The notes below the pieces were generated by a model. It worked only from the letters and a program-made list of their open reading frames with translations, was not told the origin of the DNA and searched no databases. The translations under genes were made by a program, and so were the position numbers. From Fodinibius sp034521915 (GTDB lineage: Bacteria > Bacteroidota > Rhodothermia > Balneolales > Balneolaceae): a DNA stretch of 64,000 nt. The stretch spans positions 62,001 through 126,000 of the forward strand of contig NZ_JAXHLU010000004.1 of assembly GCF_034521915.1 (NCBI RefSeq). Direction: 5' to 3'. Shown here piece by piece: positions 52,445-61,788 of the stretch (within the stretch, counting starts at the first letter, position 1; every line of letters starts with the position of its first letter).

Positions 52445-52927
52445 TTACCTCTCTAAAATATTTGAAGCTCTTGTAACTGCTTCTTTTGTCGCAAATCCTT
52501 TCTCTTTGTTTACTCTTACCAAATGATCTTGTTGAGTTTCTAAGAATTGAGCTTCATCATCAATAATGATATAAGAAGTTATGTCAGTTGAGTTATTTTG
52601 TAACCAATGTTGGATTTCATGTCCTCTGCAATAATTGTTTCTATCCTGTTGAGGGGCATAGGAACTGGTAACATCTTTGATGAATTTCGAGGGAATCTTA
52701 TTCGATGCAAAGAAGTCTTTAAGTTGCTCAATATTATATTCATGGCGCCACGAAGAGGTGATAACTATTCCTGCGTCATAATGCTCGCAAAGCATGGAAA
52801 TATGTTTACAGGCCGTAGGATCCCATATCTTATTTGTTGCTTTACCAGATTTTATTTTCTGGCGTTTTAAGTGATGGATTGTATTTAATACCCCGTCAAT
52901 ATCGAGAAAGATGATAGATTTGACCAT
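52445..52927 (-). CDS. HAD-like hydrolase (HAD_SAK_2 type)
   Basis: 160 residues. Motif I is IIFLDIDGVLNT, motif II ITSSWRH, and the C-terminal IIIDDEAQF supplies the motif IV aspartates. This DIDGVLN/SSWR pattern matches the HAD domain found in Swiss-army-knife RNA-repair proteins and in small stand-alone hydrolases. Substrate unknown. It has local low GC relative to neighbours, and about 120 bp gaps each side. Confidence 0.82.
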   Translation of the reverse strand: MVKSIIFLDIDGVLNTIHHLKRQKIKSGKATNKIWDPTACKHISMLCEHYDAGIVITSSWRHEYNIEQLKDFFASNKIPSKFIKDVTSSYAPQQDRNNYCRGHEIQHWLQNNSTDITSYIIIDDEAQFLETQQDHLVRVNKEKGFATKEAVTRASNILER

Positions 52928-53054
52928 TTATTAGGTGTGCAATTAAATTTAACGGTAAATAATAAACGGAGAGTATAAATGCTAAAAACCAGCAAATGAT
53001 GGGGAGGTGCTAAGGCTTAAGGCGCAGTTTAAAAGGGCTGTTGAATTAACCTGA

Positions 53055-53785
53055 TTATTTTATTCTATAGGTTATGCCAAATCTGATAAATCTGGAAAAT
53101 CTTTCTCTATTGCCTCCATCTAAATTGCCGGAATAATTGCGTAATCCGTAAGAATAACCCGTCGATATACCCAAGTTTTTATAATAGACTGTTAAAGACG
53201 ATCGAAGTCTAAAATCAGTATCGGCATGGGTCCTTTTACGATCTGATTTAATTACAATATCATTATTCGTTATTGCTTCACCTTTCTCTCTGCTGACTAC
53301 ATTGAATCCTAACTCAGGACCTACCGAAAGATCAATATTCAGATCATTAAAAATAAATCTTTGACCAATATTAGGGTATAGGAATATAAATCCATTTTTA
53401 AATGTTGTTTGTCCGGATACAGCAGATGGAGGATTAATAAACTCCCAGCCACATCATCTATTCTAACTTGACTTCGTAATACTTCATACCCTGTCTGGAG
53501 ACCAAGGATTAACTCATGTCTGGTAATACGTTGAAACTGTGCAGAGAAACCATAGGATAACTTTTTCTTAGTGCCATAGGGATTATTAGTGTAATTACCC
53601 TCGGAAGATACATCACTGGCTATTATAAAAGAGCTTTCTGTGGCAGATTCTCCGCCAAAAGAAGAAAGCCCTGAATTAAAATGGACTGAAAACTCTGTAC
53701 TTTGACCATAAGCTGTTGAAAAGAAAATAAATGGGAGTAATAATACCCCTAATTTTCTCATTGTGTTATTTAGATTCGATTGCAT
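53055..53785 (-). pseudogene. outer-membrane beta-barrel protein, one frameshift
   Basis: The first frame starts MQSNLNNTMRKLGVLLLPFI with a signal peptide (FFSTAYGQ) and continues through YGFSAQFQRITRHELILGLQTGYEVLRSQVRIDDVAG. A missing G/C in the run at 53444-53446 then shifts the frame; the second frame resumes EFINPPSAVSGQTTFKNGFI, LYPNIGQRFIFNDLNIDLSVGPELGFNV and ends RFSRFIRFGITYRIK at 53055. Combined length is about 243 residues, typical of eight-strand OmpA/PorT-type barrels. Ending with an aromatic-containing strand is typical. The shift is in the same homopolymer class as others in the window. Confidence 0.7.
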
Positions 53786-53904
53786 TGGTTTGAAATCCTA
53801 TAGCGATATTACACTTAAAGAGTGCGTGTAAAAATGTTGATTTATTAAATAATGAATGATGATCTAAAAATCTGGTAGTGTAAACTAAACTCTGTCTAAG
53901 TTTA

Positions 53905-54072
53905 TCAGTTTTTATTTTTTAAAACATCATCCAGTTTATCTTGCACCTCTTTCTCGAAGTCGCTCATATGTTCTTGAAGCTCAGCTACAAGCTCTTTTTT
54001 TCCTCGTACCATACCAAAGGCCATCCCAATAACAAATCCAATGCAGAAGACTGCAGCAATGGTAAAGTACAT
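53905..54072 (-). CDS. small membrane protein, 55 residues, unknown
   Basis: ATG 54072 to TGA 53905. One transmembrane helix with glycine spacing (MYFTIAAVFCIGFVIGMAFG) is followed by a basic stop-transfer (MVRGKKELVA) and a charged coiled-coil (ELQEHMSDFEKEVQDKLDDV). The pattern resembles small YtxH/DUF-type membrane anchors but I recognise no family. No terminator obvious. Confidence 0.6.
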   Translation of the reverse strand: MYFTIAAVFCIGFVIGMAFGMVRGKKELVAELQEHMSDFEKEVQDKLDDVLKNKN

Positions 54073-54208
54073 AGTGATGCCTTTCTAATTAGTTACTGTT
54101 CTTTTAAATACTCCCTTTGCTGATGAATAATAACATCGTCAGTGTATGATATCGATCATTGATTTGTCTTCTCCAACATTACGGGAAGTAGCCTTAAAAG
54201 TCGCAAAA

Positions 54209-54242
54209 TAAAAAAGCCTGCTCCCAAGAGGAAGCAGGCTTA
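54209..54242 (-). terminator. terminator of the first cold-shock gene
   Basis: AGCCTGCTTCC-tcttg-GGAGCAGGCTTTTTTATTTTG on the minus strand, just after the gene stop at 54270. Confidence 0.88.
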
Positions 54243-54269
54243 ATTATTCATTGGATACAAAAATTAGAT

Positions 54270-54485
54270 CTATTTGTAATCCAGACTTTTTACGTTTGTA
54301 GCGCTTAAGCCTTTGGGAGTTTCTTCTACGTCAAATTCAACGGATTCCCCGTCCTCGAATCCCTGATCGGGCGCTAGGTTTTCAACTTCATTTCTGTGGA
54401 CGAAAACATCGTCGCCTCCGTCGTCAGGTTGGATAAATCCAAATCCTTTTTGTGCGTCAAAAAATTTAATCTTGCCTTGTTTCAT
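54270..54485 (-). CDS. cold-shock domain protein (CspA family), copy 1
   Basis: 71 residues: MKQGKIKFFDAQKGFGFIQP with RNP1 KGFGFI and RNP2 DVFVHRN, then EVENLAPDQGFEDGESVEFDVEETPKGLSATNV. This is a single OB-fold RNA/DNA chaperone that melts RNA structure. It differs from the second copy at 55165 at about a dozen residues. Its upstream leader of about 110 nt is strongly similar to that of the other copy. Own terminator downstream. Confidence 0.95.
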   Translation of the reverse strand: MKQGKIKFFDAQKGFGFIQPDDGGDDVFVHRNEVENLAPDQGFEDGESVEFDVEETPKGLSATNVKSLDYK

Positions 54486-54596
54486 AAATATAACTGTGTT
54501 TTTGTTTGCACCTATAGGCTTTGTCTAATGAAAGGAATTGTACTATCGCGTCTTCTCAAAGAATTCACTTAGTAGGTGGGTAATTAATTATAACAT
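54486..54596 (-). promoter_or_regulatory. conserved 5' leader of cold-shock gene 1
   Basis: Minus-strand blocks TAATTAATTACCCACC, AGTAAGT-like, TTCTTTGA, ACGCG and CCTTTCAT...AGAC are shared in the same order with the leader at 55381-55490. Long conserved leaders are typical of cold-shock genes, where they change structure with temperature. Confidence 0.55.
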
Positions 54597-54833
54597 GGTC
54601 AATTTAACGCATATTGCGTACAATTCCCACTACTCATTCAATGATTCCCGGCAAACTACCGAATTAAATTAAGGTATTAATAATTCGGGGGCCCAGTAAC
54701 TAATGCGATGGTTGCCGTTAATTAGTTAGTAGGAAAGTATTTGCTCGCACATATAAATTTGTGCGAATAAAATATTCAGCTTGCAAGGCGAAATCGAGCT
54801 TTTCTGTCGATTTGTTCTACCAATGTTCTACCA
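54597..54833. other. intergenic stretch between cold-shock gene 1 and tRNA-Leu
   Basis: No coding frame or known RNA is seen. It presumably holds the promoter of the first cold-shock gene. A GGGGGCCC run lies near 54688-54694. Confidence 0.4.
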
Positions 54834-54883
54834 TAAAAAAGGCCGTAACTCATTAGTATGTTGTGCACCAATAGTTTACGGCT
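54834..54883 (-). terminator. terminator of tRNA-Leu
   Basis: On the minus strand AGCCGTAAACT...AGTTACGGCC with a TTTTTTATGG tail, about 20 nt after the tRNA. Confidence 0.75.
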
Positions 54884-54902
54884 ATAATAGTATATTATAT
54901 AG

Positions 54903-54987
54903 TGCCCAAGAAAGGACTCGAACCTTCACGGGAATAATTCCCACATGCTCCTGAAGCATGCGCGTCTACCAATTCCGCCACTTGGGC
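54903..54987 (-). tRNA. tRNA-Leu (anticodon CAG)
   Basis: An 85-nt tRNA with a long variable arm. The acceptor GCCCAAG pairs with CTTGGGC plus discriminator A. D arm GGCGGAATTGGTAGACGC, anticodon arm CATGC-TTCAGGA-GCATG (CAG anticodon), variable arm TGGGAATTATTCCCG, and T arm AGGTTCGAGTCCT are all present. 3' CCA is not encoded. It lies between two cold-shock genes. Confidence 0.96.
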
Positions 54988-55111
54988 AAATTCCGCTAAT
55001 TTTTCAGCGTGACAAATATAGCAGTTTTCATCACTAATTTGAAACCATTTCCAACGCTTATTTATTGGTCATGCCCGTGTAGGTGCCGGTAATGAGCAAT
55101 AAATAAGCCAT

Positions 55112-55142
55112 AAAAAAAGCCCGCTAAAAAGCGGGCTTTTAA
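55112..55142. terminator. bidirectional terminator after cold-shock gene 2
   Basis: AAAAAAAGCCCGC-taaaaa-GCGGGCTTTTAAAA, 22 bp after the stop at 55165 on the minus strand. Confidence 0.88.
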
Positions 55143-55164
55143 AATCCAATATAAAATCTCGGAT

Positions 55165-55380
55165 CTATTTGTAATCCAGGCTTGTTACGTTAGTAGCACT
55201 TAAGCCTTTGGGAGTTTCTTCTACCTCAAACTCAACGGCTTCGCCGTCTTCAAGTCCTTGGTTGTAATCGAGGTTCTCGACATTATTTCTGTGGACAAAA
55301 ATGTCATCGCCGCCCTCGTCAGGTGCAATAAATCCAAATCCTTTTTTAGTGTCGAAAAATTTTACTTTGCCTTGTTTCAT
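55165..55380 (-). CDS. cold-shock domain protein (CspA family), copy 2
   Basis: 71 residues: MKQGKVKFFDTKKGFGFIAP with RNP1 KGFGFI and RNP2 DIFVHRN. It is a close paralogue of the gene at 54270, in the same orientation, with a conserved leader and separate terminator. The tRNA-Leu gene lies between the pair. The duplicates probably arose by tandem duplication of gene plus leader. Protein function is an RNA chaperone binding single strands. Confidence 0.95.
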   Translation of the reverse strand: MKQGKVKFFDTKKGFGFIAPDEGGDDIFVHRNNVENLDYNQGLEDGEAVEFEVEETPKGLSATNVTSLDYK

Positions 55381-55492
55381 AACTATAACTGTGTCTTTGT
55401 GTACACCTGTCTGCTCTGTCTGATGAAAGGAGTTGAGTTAACGCGTCGTTTCAAAGAAGTAACTTACTGGGTGGGTAATTAAATATAACGCT
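55381..55492 (-). promoter_or_regulatory. conserved 5' leader of cold-shock gene 2
   Basis: Minus-strand TATTTAATTACCCACCCAGT, TTCTTTGAAACGACGCG, CTCCTTTCATCAGACAG and ACACAGTTATGA match the leader of the other copy. Confidence 0.55.
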
Positions 55493-55553
55493 CAAAGATA
55501 GTGCTATCTGAGGACAATACCTATTTATTATTCAGATATTTTTTAGGTGACAT

Positions 55554-56759
55554 CTATTGCGGGTGATTTTTGGTGTCAAAAATGGCTCGCATCATTCGTT
55601 TGTATTCTTCGTTGAGGGATACATCGCGGCGTGCCATCATCGCTTCCATGGCTTCAAGGGCCTTATCAAGGCGATATGTTTGAATGACGTTGGAGCCGAC
55701 CCAGCTAAATGACGGGATTAGTTTGGGAGGGAAATCATTCGAAAAAATATTACAGCTAACTCCGCAAATGGTCCCTGTATTGAGCTGCGTGTTGATAGCT
55801 GTTTTGGAATGATCTCCCATTACGGTTCCAAAAAACTGTTGATTTGTTTCAAGCTCTTGACCGTCAGTCCAATCAGGAATACGAACGGTACTGTAATTAT
55901 TTTTCAGGTTTGATGTGTTGGTATCTGCTCCCAAATTACACCACTGGCCAATAATGGAGTTGCCGACAAATCCGTCGTGACCCTTATTGGAATAGGAGTG
56001 AAATATCGAGTTATGTACTTCGCCTCCCACTTTGCAGACCGGCCCTACAGTTGTATCTCCATAAATTTTGGCGCCCATTTTAATAGTGGCATCTTCACAG
56101 ATTGCCACCGGACCGCGGATATGAGAACCGGACATGATGGTCGCATTTTTGCCAATAAAGATGGGTCCCTTTGAAGCATTAAGTACGCAGCCTGCTTCAA
56201 TTGTAGCACCGTCTTGAATATAGATACTGTCCTTTTTTTCGAGCACGGCATGATCCGAGACGGTACCGCTTATGGTATTATTTATTCCCAACAAGTCAAT
56301 ATCTCGAACAATTTCCTGGCCGTTCAGCTGGAACAGGTCCCAGAAGTTATTGACAGATAAAAAATCGTTGGATTCCAGCACAAAAAGAGTGTTGAAATCA
56401 GGCTCACCATTTTCAAGCCATTGCCCGGATGTTGCTCCATCAACTTTGGCAGCAATAATTGTTTCTCCGTATGTAAGATATTGGCCTTCATTCAAATTGT
56501 TGATTTGGGTAACAAGTTGCTCGGTCGGCAGATATCTGCTGTTAATCCAAATACAGTTCTCATCTGTTGAAATTTCACCCTCTTCAAATATTCCGGTGAG
56601 CTCTGAACGCAGTATTCGATTAATATTTGCAGAATCGAATGCTTGCTTCCATTTCTCCGAGAGTGTTAAAATGCCGATGCGCAGGTCGTCGGTGGGACGA
56701 GTTAATGTAAGGGGATGAAAGGTGGTCAATTTTTCATCTTCAAAGAAACACAGCTGCAT
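55554..56759 (-). CDS. GlmU-like sugar-nucleotidyltransferase family protein
   Basis: 401 residues. N-terminal MQLCFFEDEKLTTFHPLTLTRPTDDLRIGILTLSEKW is the hallmark of the Bacteroidota family called putative sugar nucleotidyl transferase. The C-terminal half is a left-handed beta-helix of hexapeptide repeats (IYIQDGATIEAGCVLNASKGPIFIGKNATIMSGSHIRGPVAICEDATI), as in GlmU acyltransferases. No clear G-x-G-T-R-x(5)-K pyrophosphorylase motif is present, so activity is uncertain. It is next to glmS but divergently transcribed, so a link to UDP-GlcNAc supply is plausible. Confidence 0.85.
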   Translation of the reverse strand: MQLCFFEDEKLTTFHPLTLTRPTDDLRIGILTLSEKWKQAFDSANINRILRSELTGIFEEGEISTDENCIWINSRYLPTEQLVTQINNLNEGQYLTYGETIIAAKVDGATSGQWLENGEPDFNTLFVLESNDFLSVNNFWDLFQLNGQEIVRDIDLLGINNTISGTVSDHAVLEKKDSIYIQDGATIEAGCVLNASKGPIFIGKNATIMSGSHIRGPVAICEDATIKMGAKIYGDTTVGPVCKVGGEVHNSIFHSYSNKGHDGFVGNSIIGQWCNLGADTNTSNLKNNYSTVRIPDWTDGQELETNQQFFGTVMGDHSKTAINTQLNTGTICGVSCNIFSNDFPPKLIPSFSWVGSNVIQTYRLDKALEAMEAMMARRDVSLNEEYKRMMRAIFDTKNHPQ

Positions 56760-56893
56760 GGTGATACCTATAAATGATTAATTATAATTGTTTCAAAATA
56801 TCTGCCAGAATGATAACTTTAGTATTGTTCAATACTCACTCTGAGAGAGACAGTATAAGAATCAGTAAACAAATACAATAATAAAAGACATCT

Positions 56894-58739
56894 ATGTGCG
56901 GAATTGTAGGATATATAGGAAATAAGCAAGCGAGCGATATCATTGTAAAAGGACTTGAACGACTTGAGTATCGCGGATATGACTCTGCCGGTATCGCTTT
57001 GCTTAATGGACAGCTGGACATTAAGAAGGGGAAGGGCAAGGTTCAGAACCTCAAGAAAAAAATACAAGCTAATCCCAGCGAGGGTGTTGTTGGTATTGGG
57101 CATACCCGATGGGCTACCCACGGGGCGCCAAATGATATAAATTCACATCCACATGTTAGTGAATCGGGTAAAATTGCGCTTGTTCACAACGGTATTATTG
57201 AAAATTATAATACGTTGAAGAAGGAGCTGAAGAATAAAGGCCGGACGTTTCATACCGATACCGATACGGAAGTTATTGCGCAGTTGATCGAAGAGATTTA
57301 TGAGAATGGAGATGGTGAGGAAATAACTTTTGAGCAGGCCGTGCAGATGGCACTGCAGCAGGTTGTAGGCACCTATGGATTGGCTATTTTGAATGTTGAA
57401 GAGCCCAATCGCATCATTGTAGCTCGAAAAGGATCACCGTTATTGCTGGGCATCGGCGATGATGAAATGTTTGTGGCTTCGGATGCTTCGCCCATCGTTG
57501 AGCACACGAAAAAGGTTATTTACCTGGATGACGGTGAGATGGCTGTTGTTACGAAGGATGGATATGAGGTTAAGACCATCCAAGATGAGCCGCTTACGAA
57601 GAAAGTTCACGAGCTGGCGATGAGTATTGAGGAGATCGAGAAAGGCGGCTATCCGCACTTTATGCTCAAGGAAATTTATGAGCAGCCGCGCGCTATTTCG
57701 GATTGTCTGCGTGGACGGCTCAATGTAGAAAATCATTCTATACAATTAGGTGGTATTGCCGATGTATTGGATCAATTGGTAAATGCCAAACGGCTGATTA
57801 TTGCTGCTTGTGGCACCAGCTGGCATTCTGGGCTGGTTGCTGAATACCTGTTCGAACATCTCGCTAAACTTATCTGTCGAAGTTGAATACGCTTCTGAGT
57901 TTCGATACCGCGAAGCACTTATCGACGAAGACGATGTGATGCTGGTTGTTTCGCAAAGTGGAGAAACGGCCGACACGCTGGCTGCCCTGCGCACAGCAAA
58001 AGAACGGGGAGCACTTACACTGGGCGTTTGTAATGTCGTGGGATCTACTATTGCCCGTGATACTGATGCCGGCATTTATACCCATGCCGGCCCGGAGATT
58101 GGGGTGGCATCTACCAAAGCCTTTACAACGCAGGTTTCTGTACTGGCGATGATGGCTATTATGTTGGGACAAAAACGAGGTGTGCTTGATGAAGATTATG
58201 CGGCGCGATTGATCGAAGAGTTGGATCGTATCCCTGAAAAGGTGCAGAAAATTCTGGATAACAGCGATTCTCTTAAGGATATGGCCAGGCTTTTTAGCTA
58301 TGCTCCGAACTTCTTGTACCTGGGACGTACCTATAACTTCCCTGTTGCCCTTGAGGGAGCATTAAAGCTGAAGGAGATTTCCTACATTCATGCCGAGGGT
58401 TATCCCGCAGCAGAGATGAAACACGGACCTATTGCCCTCATCGATGAAATGATGCCTGTGGTAGTAATTGCTGCTACGGATCATACCAATGAGAAGATGA
58501 TCAGCAATATCGAAGAGGTGAAAGCGCGTGAAGGACGTATTATTTCGATAACGGGCGAAGATAATCACGAGGTTATCGATCTTTCTGAGTTTTCTTGTCC
58601 GATTCCAGAGACCGAAGATTGCCTATCGCCGCTGCTAACAACTATTCCGTTGCAGTTACTTTCCTATTACATAGCTGTAAATCGTGGTTGTAATGTAGAT
58701 CAGCCACGAAATCTGGCAAAAAGTGTGACGGTAGAATAG
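56894..58739 (+). CDS. glmS: glutamine--fructose-6-phosphate aminotransferase, one frameshift
   Basis: Two frames together make a full GlmS of about 614 residues. The first begins MCGIVGYIGNKQASDIIVKGLERLEYRGYDSAG, with the N-terminal nucleophile cysteine, and contains GIGHTRWATHG and CGTSWHSGLVAEYLFEHLAKL. It breaks at about 57869-57873, where one extra base in AAACTTATC changes frame. The second resumes SVEVEYASEFRYREALIDEDDVMLVVSQSGETADTLAAL, with both SIS domains and the C-terminal RNLAKSVTVE. GlmS makes glucosamine-6-phosphate for peptidoglycan and is essential in most bacteria, so a sequence error is the likeliest cause. No glmS ribozyme is upstream. Confidence 0.92.
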
Positions 58740-58761
58740 TTTTAAATTTTAAGAATATTGT

Positions 58762-58800
58762 AAGGGCAGGGCTGTAAAAGCTTTGCCCTTTTGTATTTTT
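58762..58800 (+). terminator. terminator of glmS
   Basis: AAGGGCAGGGCT-gtaaa-AGCTTTGCCCTTTTGTATTTTT, 22 bp after the stop codon. Confidence 0.85.
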
Positions 58801-58853
58801 ATAGAGTACTTAAGTCATAAACGATTTCCCAACTTGCCGCGTTTTATTGATCT

Positions 58854-59423
58854 ATGACGACACTACAAATTAAAAATATGGTCTGCGACCGCTGTATCAT
58901 GATGGTACAGCAGGTCTTGGAAGATCTCGAATTTGAGGTAGAATCCATTGCGCTTGGCAAAGTTGTCATTGCAGAAGATGTAACATCTGAGGACCTTGAA
59001 AAGATAAGTGAAGAACTGGTAGACAAGGGTTTTGAGCTTATCCAGAAGAACAATGAGGCATTACTTGAGCAGATAAAGGTTCAGCTTATCGACTATCTCA
59101 AGTATCTCGAAGACTCCGAAGATCCTGATAAAGTCTCTTCTTTTTTAGAAGAGAATATGCAGTACAACTATAGTTATTTGAGTAAATATTTTTCAGATAA
59201 CGGTGGAGTTACGATTGAGAAATATCTTATTAACTTGAAGATTGAGCGAGTTAAAGAGTTGCTTTCCTATGGTGAGCTGACACTAAGTGAGATAGCATGG
59301 AAGCTCAATTACAGCAGCGTGCAGTATCTTTCCAATCAGTTTAAAAAAGTAACCGGAGAAACAGTCACTTCTTTTCGCGATAACATTGATGAGAATAGTC
59401 GTCAGTCGCTGGATGCTGTATAG
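58854..59423 (+). CDS. AraC-type regulator with N-terminal HMA-like domain
   Basis: 189 residues. The first 70 residues look like a heavy-metal-associated domain: LQIKNMVCDRCIMMVQQVLEDLEFEVESIALGKVVI, with MxCxxC (Cys 11 and 14) in the metal-binding loop position. The C-terminal part (about 85-180) is an AraC helix-turn-helix pair, NYSYLSKYFSDNGGVTIEKYLINLKIERVKELLSYG and LTLSEIAWKLNYSSVQYLSNQFKKVTG. It lies 106 bp upstream of copA on the same strand, so a copper sensor that regulates copA is a natural inference. Fusion of HMA and AraC parts is uncommon outside this group. Confidence 0.85.
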   Translation: MTTLQIKNMVCDRCIMMVQQVLEDLEFEVESIALGKVVIAEDVTSEDLEKISEELVDKGFELIQKNNEALLEQIKVQLIDYLKYLEDSEDPDKVSSFLEENMQYNYSYLSKYFSDNGGVTIEKYLINLKIERVKELLSYGELTLSEIAWKLNYSSVQYLSNQFKKVTGETVTSFRDNIDENSRQSLDAV

Positions 59424-59491
59424 ATCTTAAGACCCAAAAATATTACACATTTCTTTTAATGGATTGTAAGGGTTGCTTGGCTTAGGGCTGT

Positions 59492-59499
59492 TATATTTG
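59492..59499 (+). promoter_or_regulatory. promoter -7 element TATATTTG before copA
   Basis: Exact match to Bacteroidota TAnnTTTG, about 30 bp before the copA start. The -33 TTG is not at ideal distance (nearest 16 nt upstream), which suits an activator-dependent promoter. Confidence 0.5.
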
Positions 59500-59529
59500 G
59501 ATGTAATTTGAAATTTAGTAGAAACAGCC

Positions 59530-61788
59530 ATGAAGGAATCATTACAAATCGAAGGCATGCATTGTGCCGGTTGCGCCAACAGCGTAGAAAAAGCTCTCTC
59601 TGAAGTGGAGGGAGTTAGTAAAGCCTCAGTTAATCTGGCTACAGAAAAAGCATTTGTTGAGTTTGAAAACGGTGAGGTTACTCGTGATAAGTTAAAAGAG
59701 GCCGTTCAAAATGCCGGCTACGATATTAAGGAAGAAGTTGAGGACGATGAGGATCCGGACGTAACCGGTAAAAAAAAACTTGATGTAGCCTACCACAAGA
59801 TGTGGTGGTCATGGGCATTGACCATCCCCATCATTTTGCTGATGATCCCCGAAATGTTTGCCGGCTATGCGCTCGGCGGAGAGTTGGTATATCAGCTATT
59901 AATGATCGGACTTTCTTCGGTTGTGATATTTTATCCCGGCTGGGAAACCCTTAAAGGAGCGTGGAAGTCGGCAATTAACGGCTCACCCAACATGGATGTA
60001 CTTATTGCAATGGGATCGTTGGCAGCCCTGGGAACGGGATTTGTAGCCCTGCTACATATTTTCGGGATGGCACCGCCTTTCCACAGCTTTGCCGGTATTG
60101 CGGGTATGATTATGGCTTTTCACCTTACGGGACGCTATGTAGAAACCAAGGCAAAAGGTCGTGCTTCTGAGGCTATAAAGAATTTAATGACGCTGGAGGC
60201 CAAAGAGGCGACGATCATTCGTAACGGCAAGGAGATGACCATACCCGCAAAAGATTTGAAGGTGGATGATGTGATGATTGTCCGGCCGGGTGAAAAGATT
60301 CCCACCGATGGCAAAGTCATCGACGGAGAAAGTAGTGTTGATGAGTCGCTTGCTACGGGCGAATCTATGCCGGTACGGAAAGAGAAAGGTGATGAAGTAA
60401 TCGGGTCGACCATCAATAAAAATGGTACGCTTAAGGTACAGGCGACTAAGGTGGGCAGCGAGACTTTTCTCAATCAGATTATTCGAATGGTTGAAGAGGC
60501 CCAGAGCTCTAAGGTGCCGATACAGGAGTTTGCAGATCGTATTACTGCTGTGTTTGTGCCGGTTATTATTGGATTAGCTCTCACCACTTGGGTGGCCTGG
60601 ATGGTGTTTCCGGAATTTTTTGGACAGATAGCCGTTTGGGCGTCGGGTTTTATTCCTTGGGTAAATCCTGACATGGGTTCGATAGCGCTGGCCTTTTATG
60701 CAGCTATTGCCGTATTGGTTATTGCATGTCCATGTGCTTTGGGATTGGCTACGCCAACGGCCCTGATGGTTGGTACTGGCCTTGGAGCCGAAAACGGTAT
60801 TTTAATCCGTAAGGGTAAAGCTGTTGAGCTGCTTCGTGAAACAGATGTTATTGTGCTAGATAAGACCGGAACGATAACCAAAGGAGAGCCCTCGGTTACA
60901 GATGTGGAGGTATTATCAGATTGGGATAAATCAACGATGCTTAAATATGCTGCAGCAGCAGAAAGGGGATCCGAACATCCTCTTGGTGAGGCTATTGTTA
61001 ATCATTCCAAAGAAATAGGAATTGATCTGTGGGATGCGTCAGGATTTGAAGCCGTAACCGGAAAAGGTATTCGGGCAGAGATTGAAGGAAAAGAAGTTAT
61101 TGTTGGTAATAAGCCATTGTTTGAAGAACAGAATATTACAATCAGTAGTGATGCAGAAGCTGATATTGAGCAATATGAAGGTGAGGCCAAAACCACTGTT
61201 TTAGTTGGAATAGATGGGGTCTTGGTTGGCCTGATAGCTATTGCCGATCCTATTAAAGAAGATAGTAAAGCAGCTATATCTGCTATTAAGCAGATGGGAT
61301 TTACACCGGTTATGATTACCGGTGATAACGAACGAACGGCACGCGCAGTGGCAAGCGAAGTAGGTATTGAGCAGGTGATTGCGGGTGTACTTCCCGATCA
61401 AAAATCCGATGAGATAAAGCGCCTGCAGTCAAACGGAAACAAAGTTATTATGGTGGGTGATGGCATTAACGACGCTCCCGCACTTACACAGGCCGATGTA
61501 GGTATTGCCATCGGTACTGGGACCGACGTGGCTATAGAATCCGGTGATATTGTACTCGTAAAAGGGGAGCTGCAATCGGTAGTGCAAGCGATAAAGCTAA
61601 GTGAGGCTACTTTTAAAAAAATAAAACAAAACCTTTTTTGGGCTTTCTTTTACAATGTCGTGATGATACCCCTGGCTATTATGGGAATGATGCATCCTGT
61701 TCTGGCTGAAGCTGCCATGGCATTTAGCTCTATAAATGTGGTGTTTAATTCCAGGCGACTGCAAAAAGCTGACCTTTCCACAAGCTAA
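59530..61788 (+). CDS. copA: copper-translocating P1B-type ATPase
   Basis: 752 residues. An N-terminal HMA domain (IEGMHCAGCANSVEKAL, Cys 12 and 15), eight transmembrane helices, actuator TGES, the ion site CPC in VIACPCALGLATP, phosphorylation motif DKTGTITKGEP, SEHPLGEAI and hinge GDGINDAPALTQADVGIAIG. The last helices with FYNVVMIPLAIMG and MAFSSINVVFNSRRL carry the YN and M-SS pattern of Cu+ pumps. It exports copper from the cytoplasm. It follows the HMA-AraC regulator; no copper chaperone gene is next to it. Confidence 0.95.
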   Translation: MKESLQIEGMHCAGCANSVEKALSEVEGVSKASVNLATEKAFVEFENGEVTRDKLKEAVQNAGYDIKEEVEDDEDPDVTGKKKLDVAYHKMWWSWALTIPIILLMIPEMFAGYALGGELVYQLLMIGLSSVVIFYPGWETLKGAWKSAINGSPNMDVLIAMGSLAALGTGFVALLHIFGMAPPFHSFAGIAGMIMAFHLTGRYVETKAKGRASEAIKNLMTLEAKEATIIRNGKEMTIPAKDLKVDDVMIVRPGEKIPTDGKVIDGESSVDESLATGESMPVRKEKGDEVIGSTINKNGTLKVQATKVGSETFLNQIIRMVEEAQSSKVPIQEFADRITAVFVPVIIGLALTTWVAWMVFPEFFGQIAVWASGFIPWVNPDMGSIALAFYAAIAVLVIACPCALGLATPTALMVGTGLGAENGILIRKGKAVELLRETDVIVLDKTGTITKGEPSVTDVEVLSDWDKSTMLKYAAAAERGSEHPLGEAIVNHSKEIGIDLWDASGFEAVTGKGIRAEIEGKEVIVGNKPLFEEQNITISSDAEADIEQYEGEAKTTVLVGIDGVLVGLIAIADPIKEDSKAAISAIKQMGFTPVMITGDNERTARAVASEVGIEQVIAGVLPDQKSDEIKRLQSNGNKVIMVGDGINDAPALTQADVGIAIGTGTDVAIESGDIVLVKGELQSVVQAIKLSEATFKKIKQNLFWAFFYNVVMIPLAIMGMMHPVLAEAAMAFSSINVVFNSRRLQKADLSTS

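Noticed and set aside
56760..56893. Possible glmS ribozyme upstream of glmS
   Set aside because: The gap of about 130 bp is AT-rich and shows no ribozyme core or the required pairing; too short for the known ribozyme plus leader.
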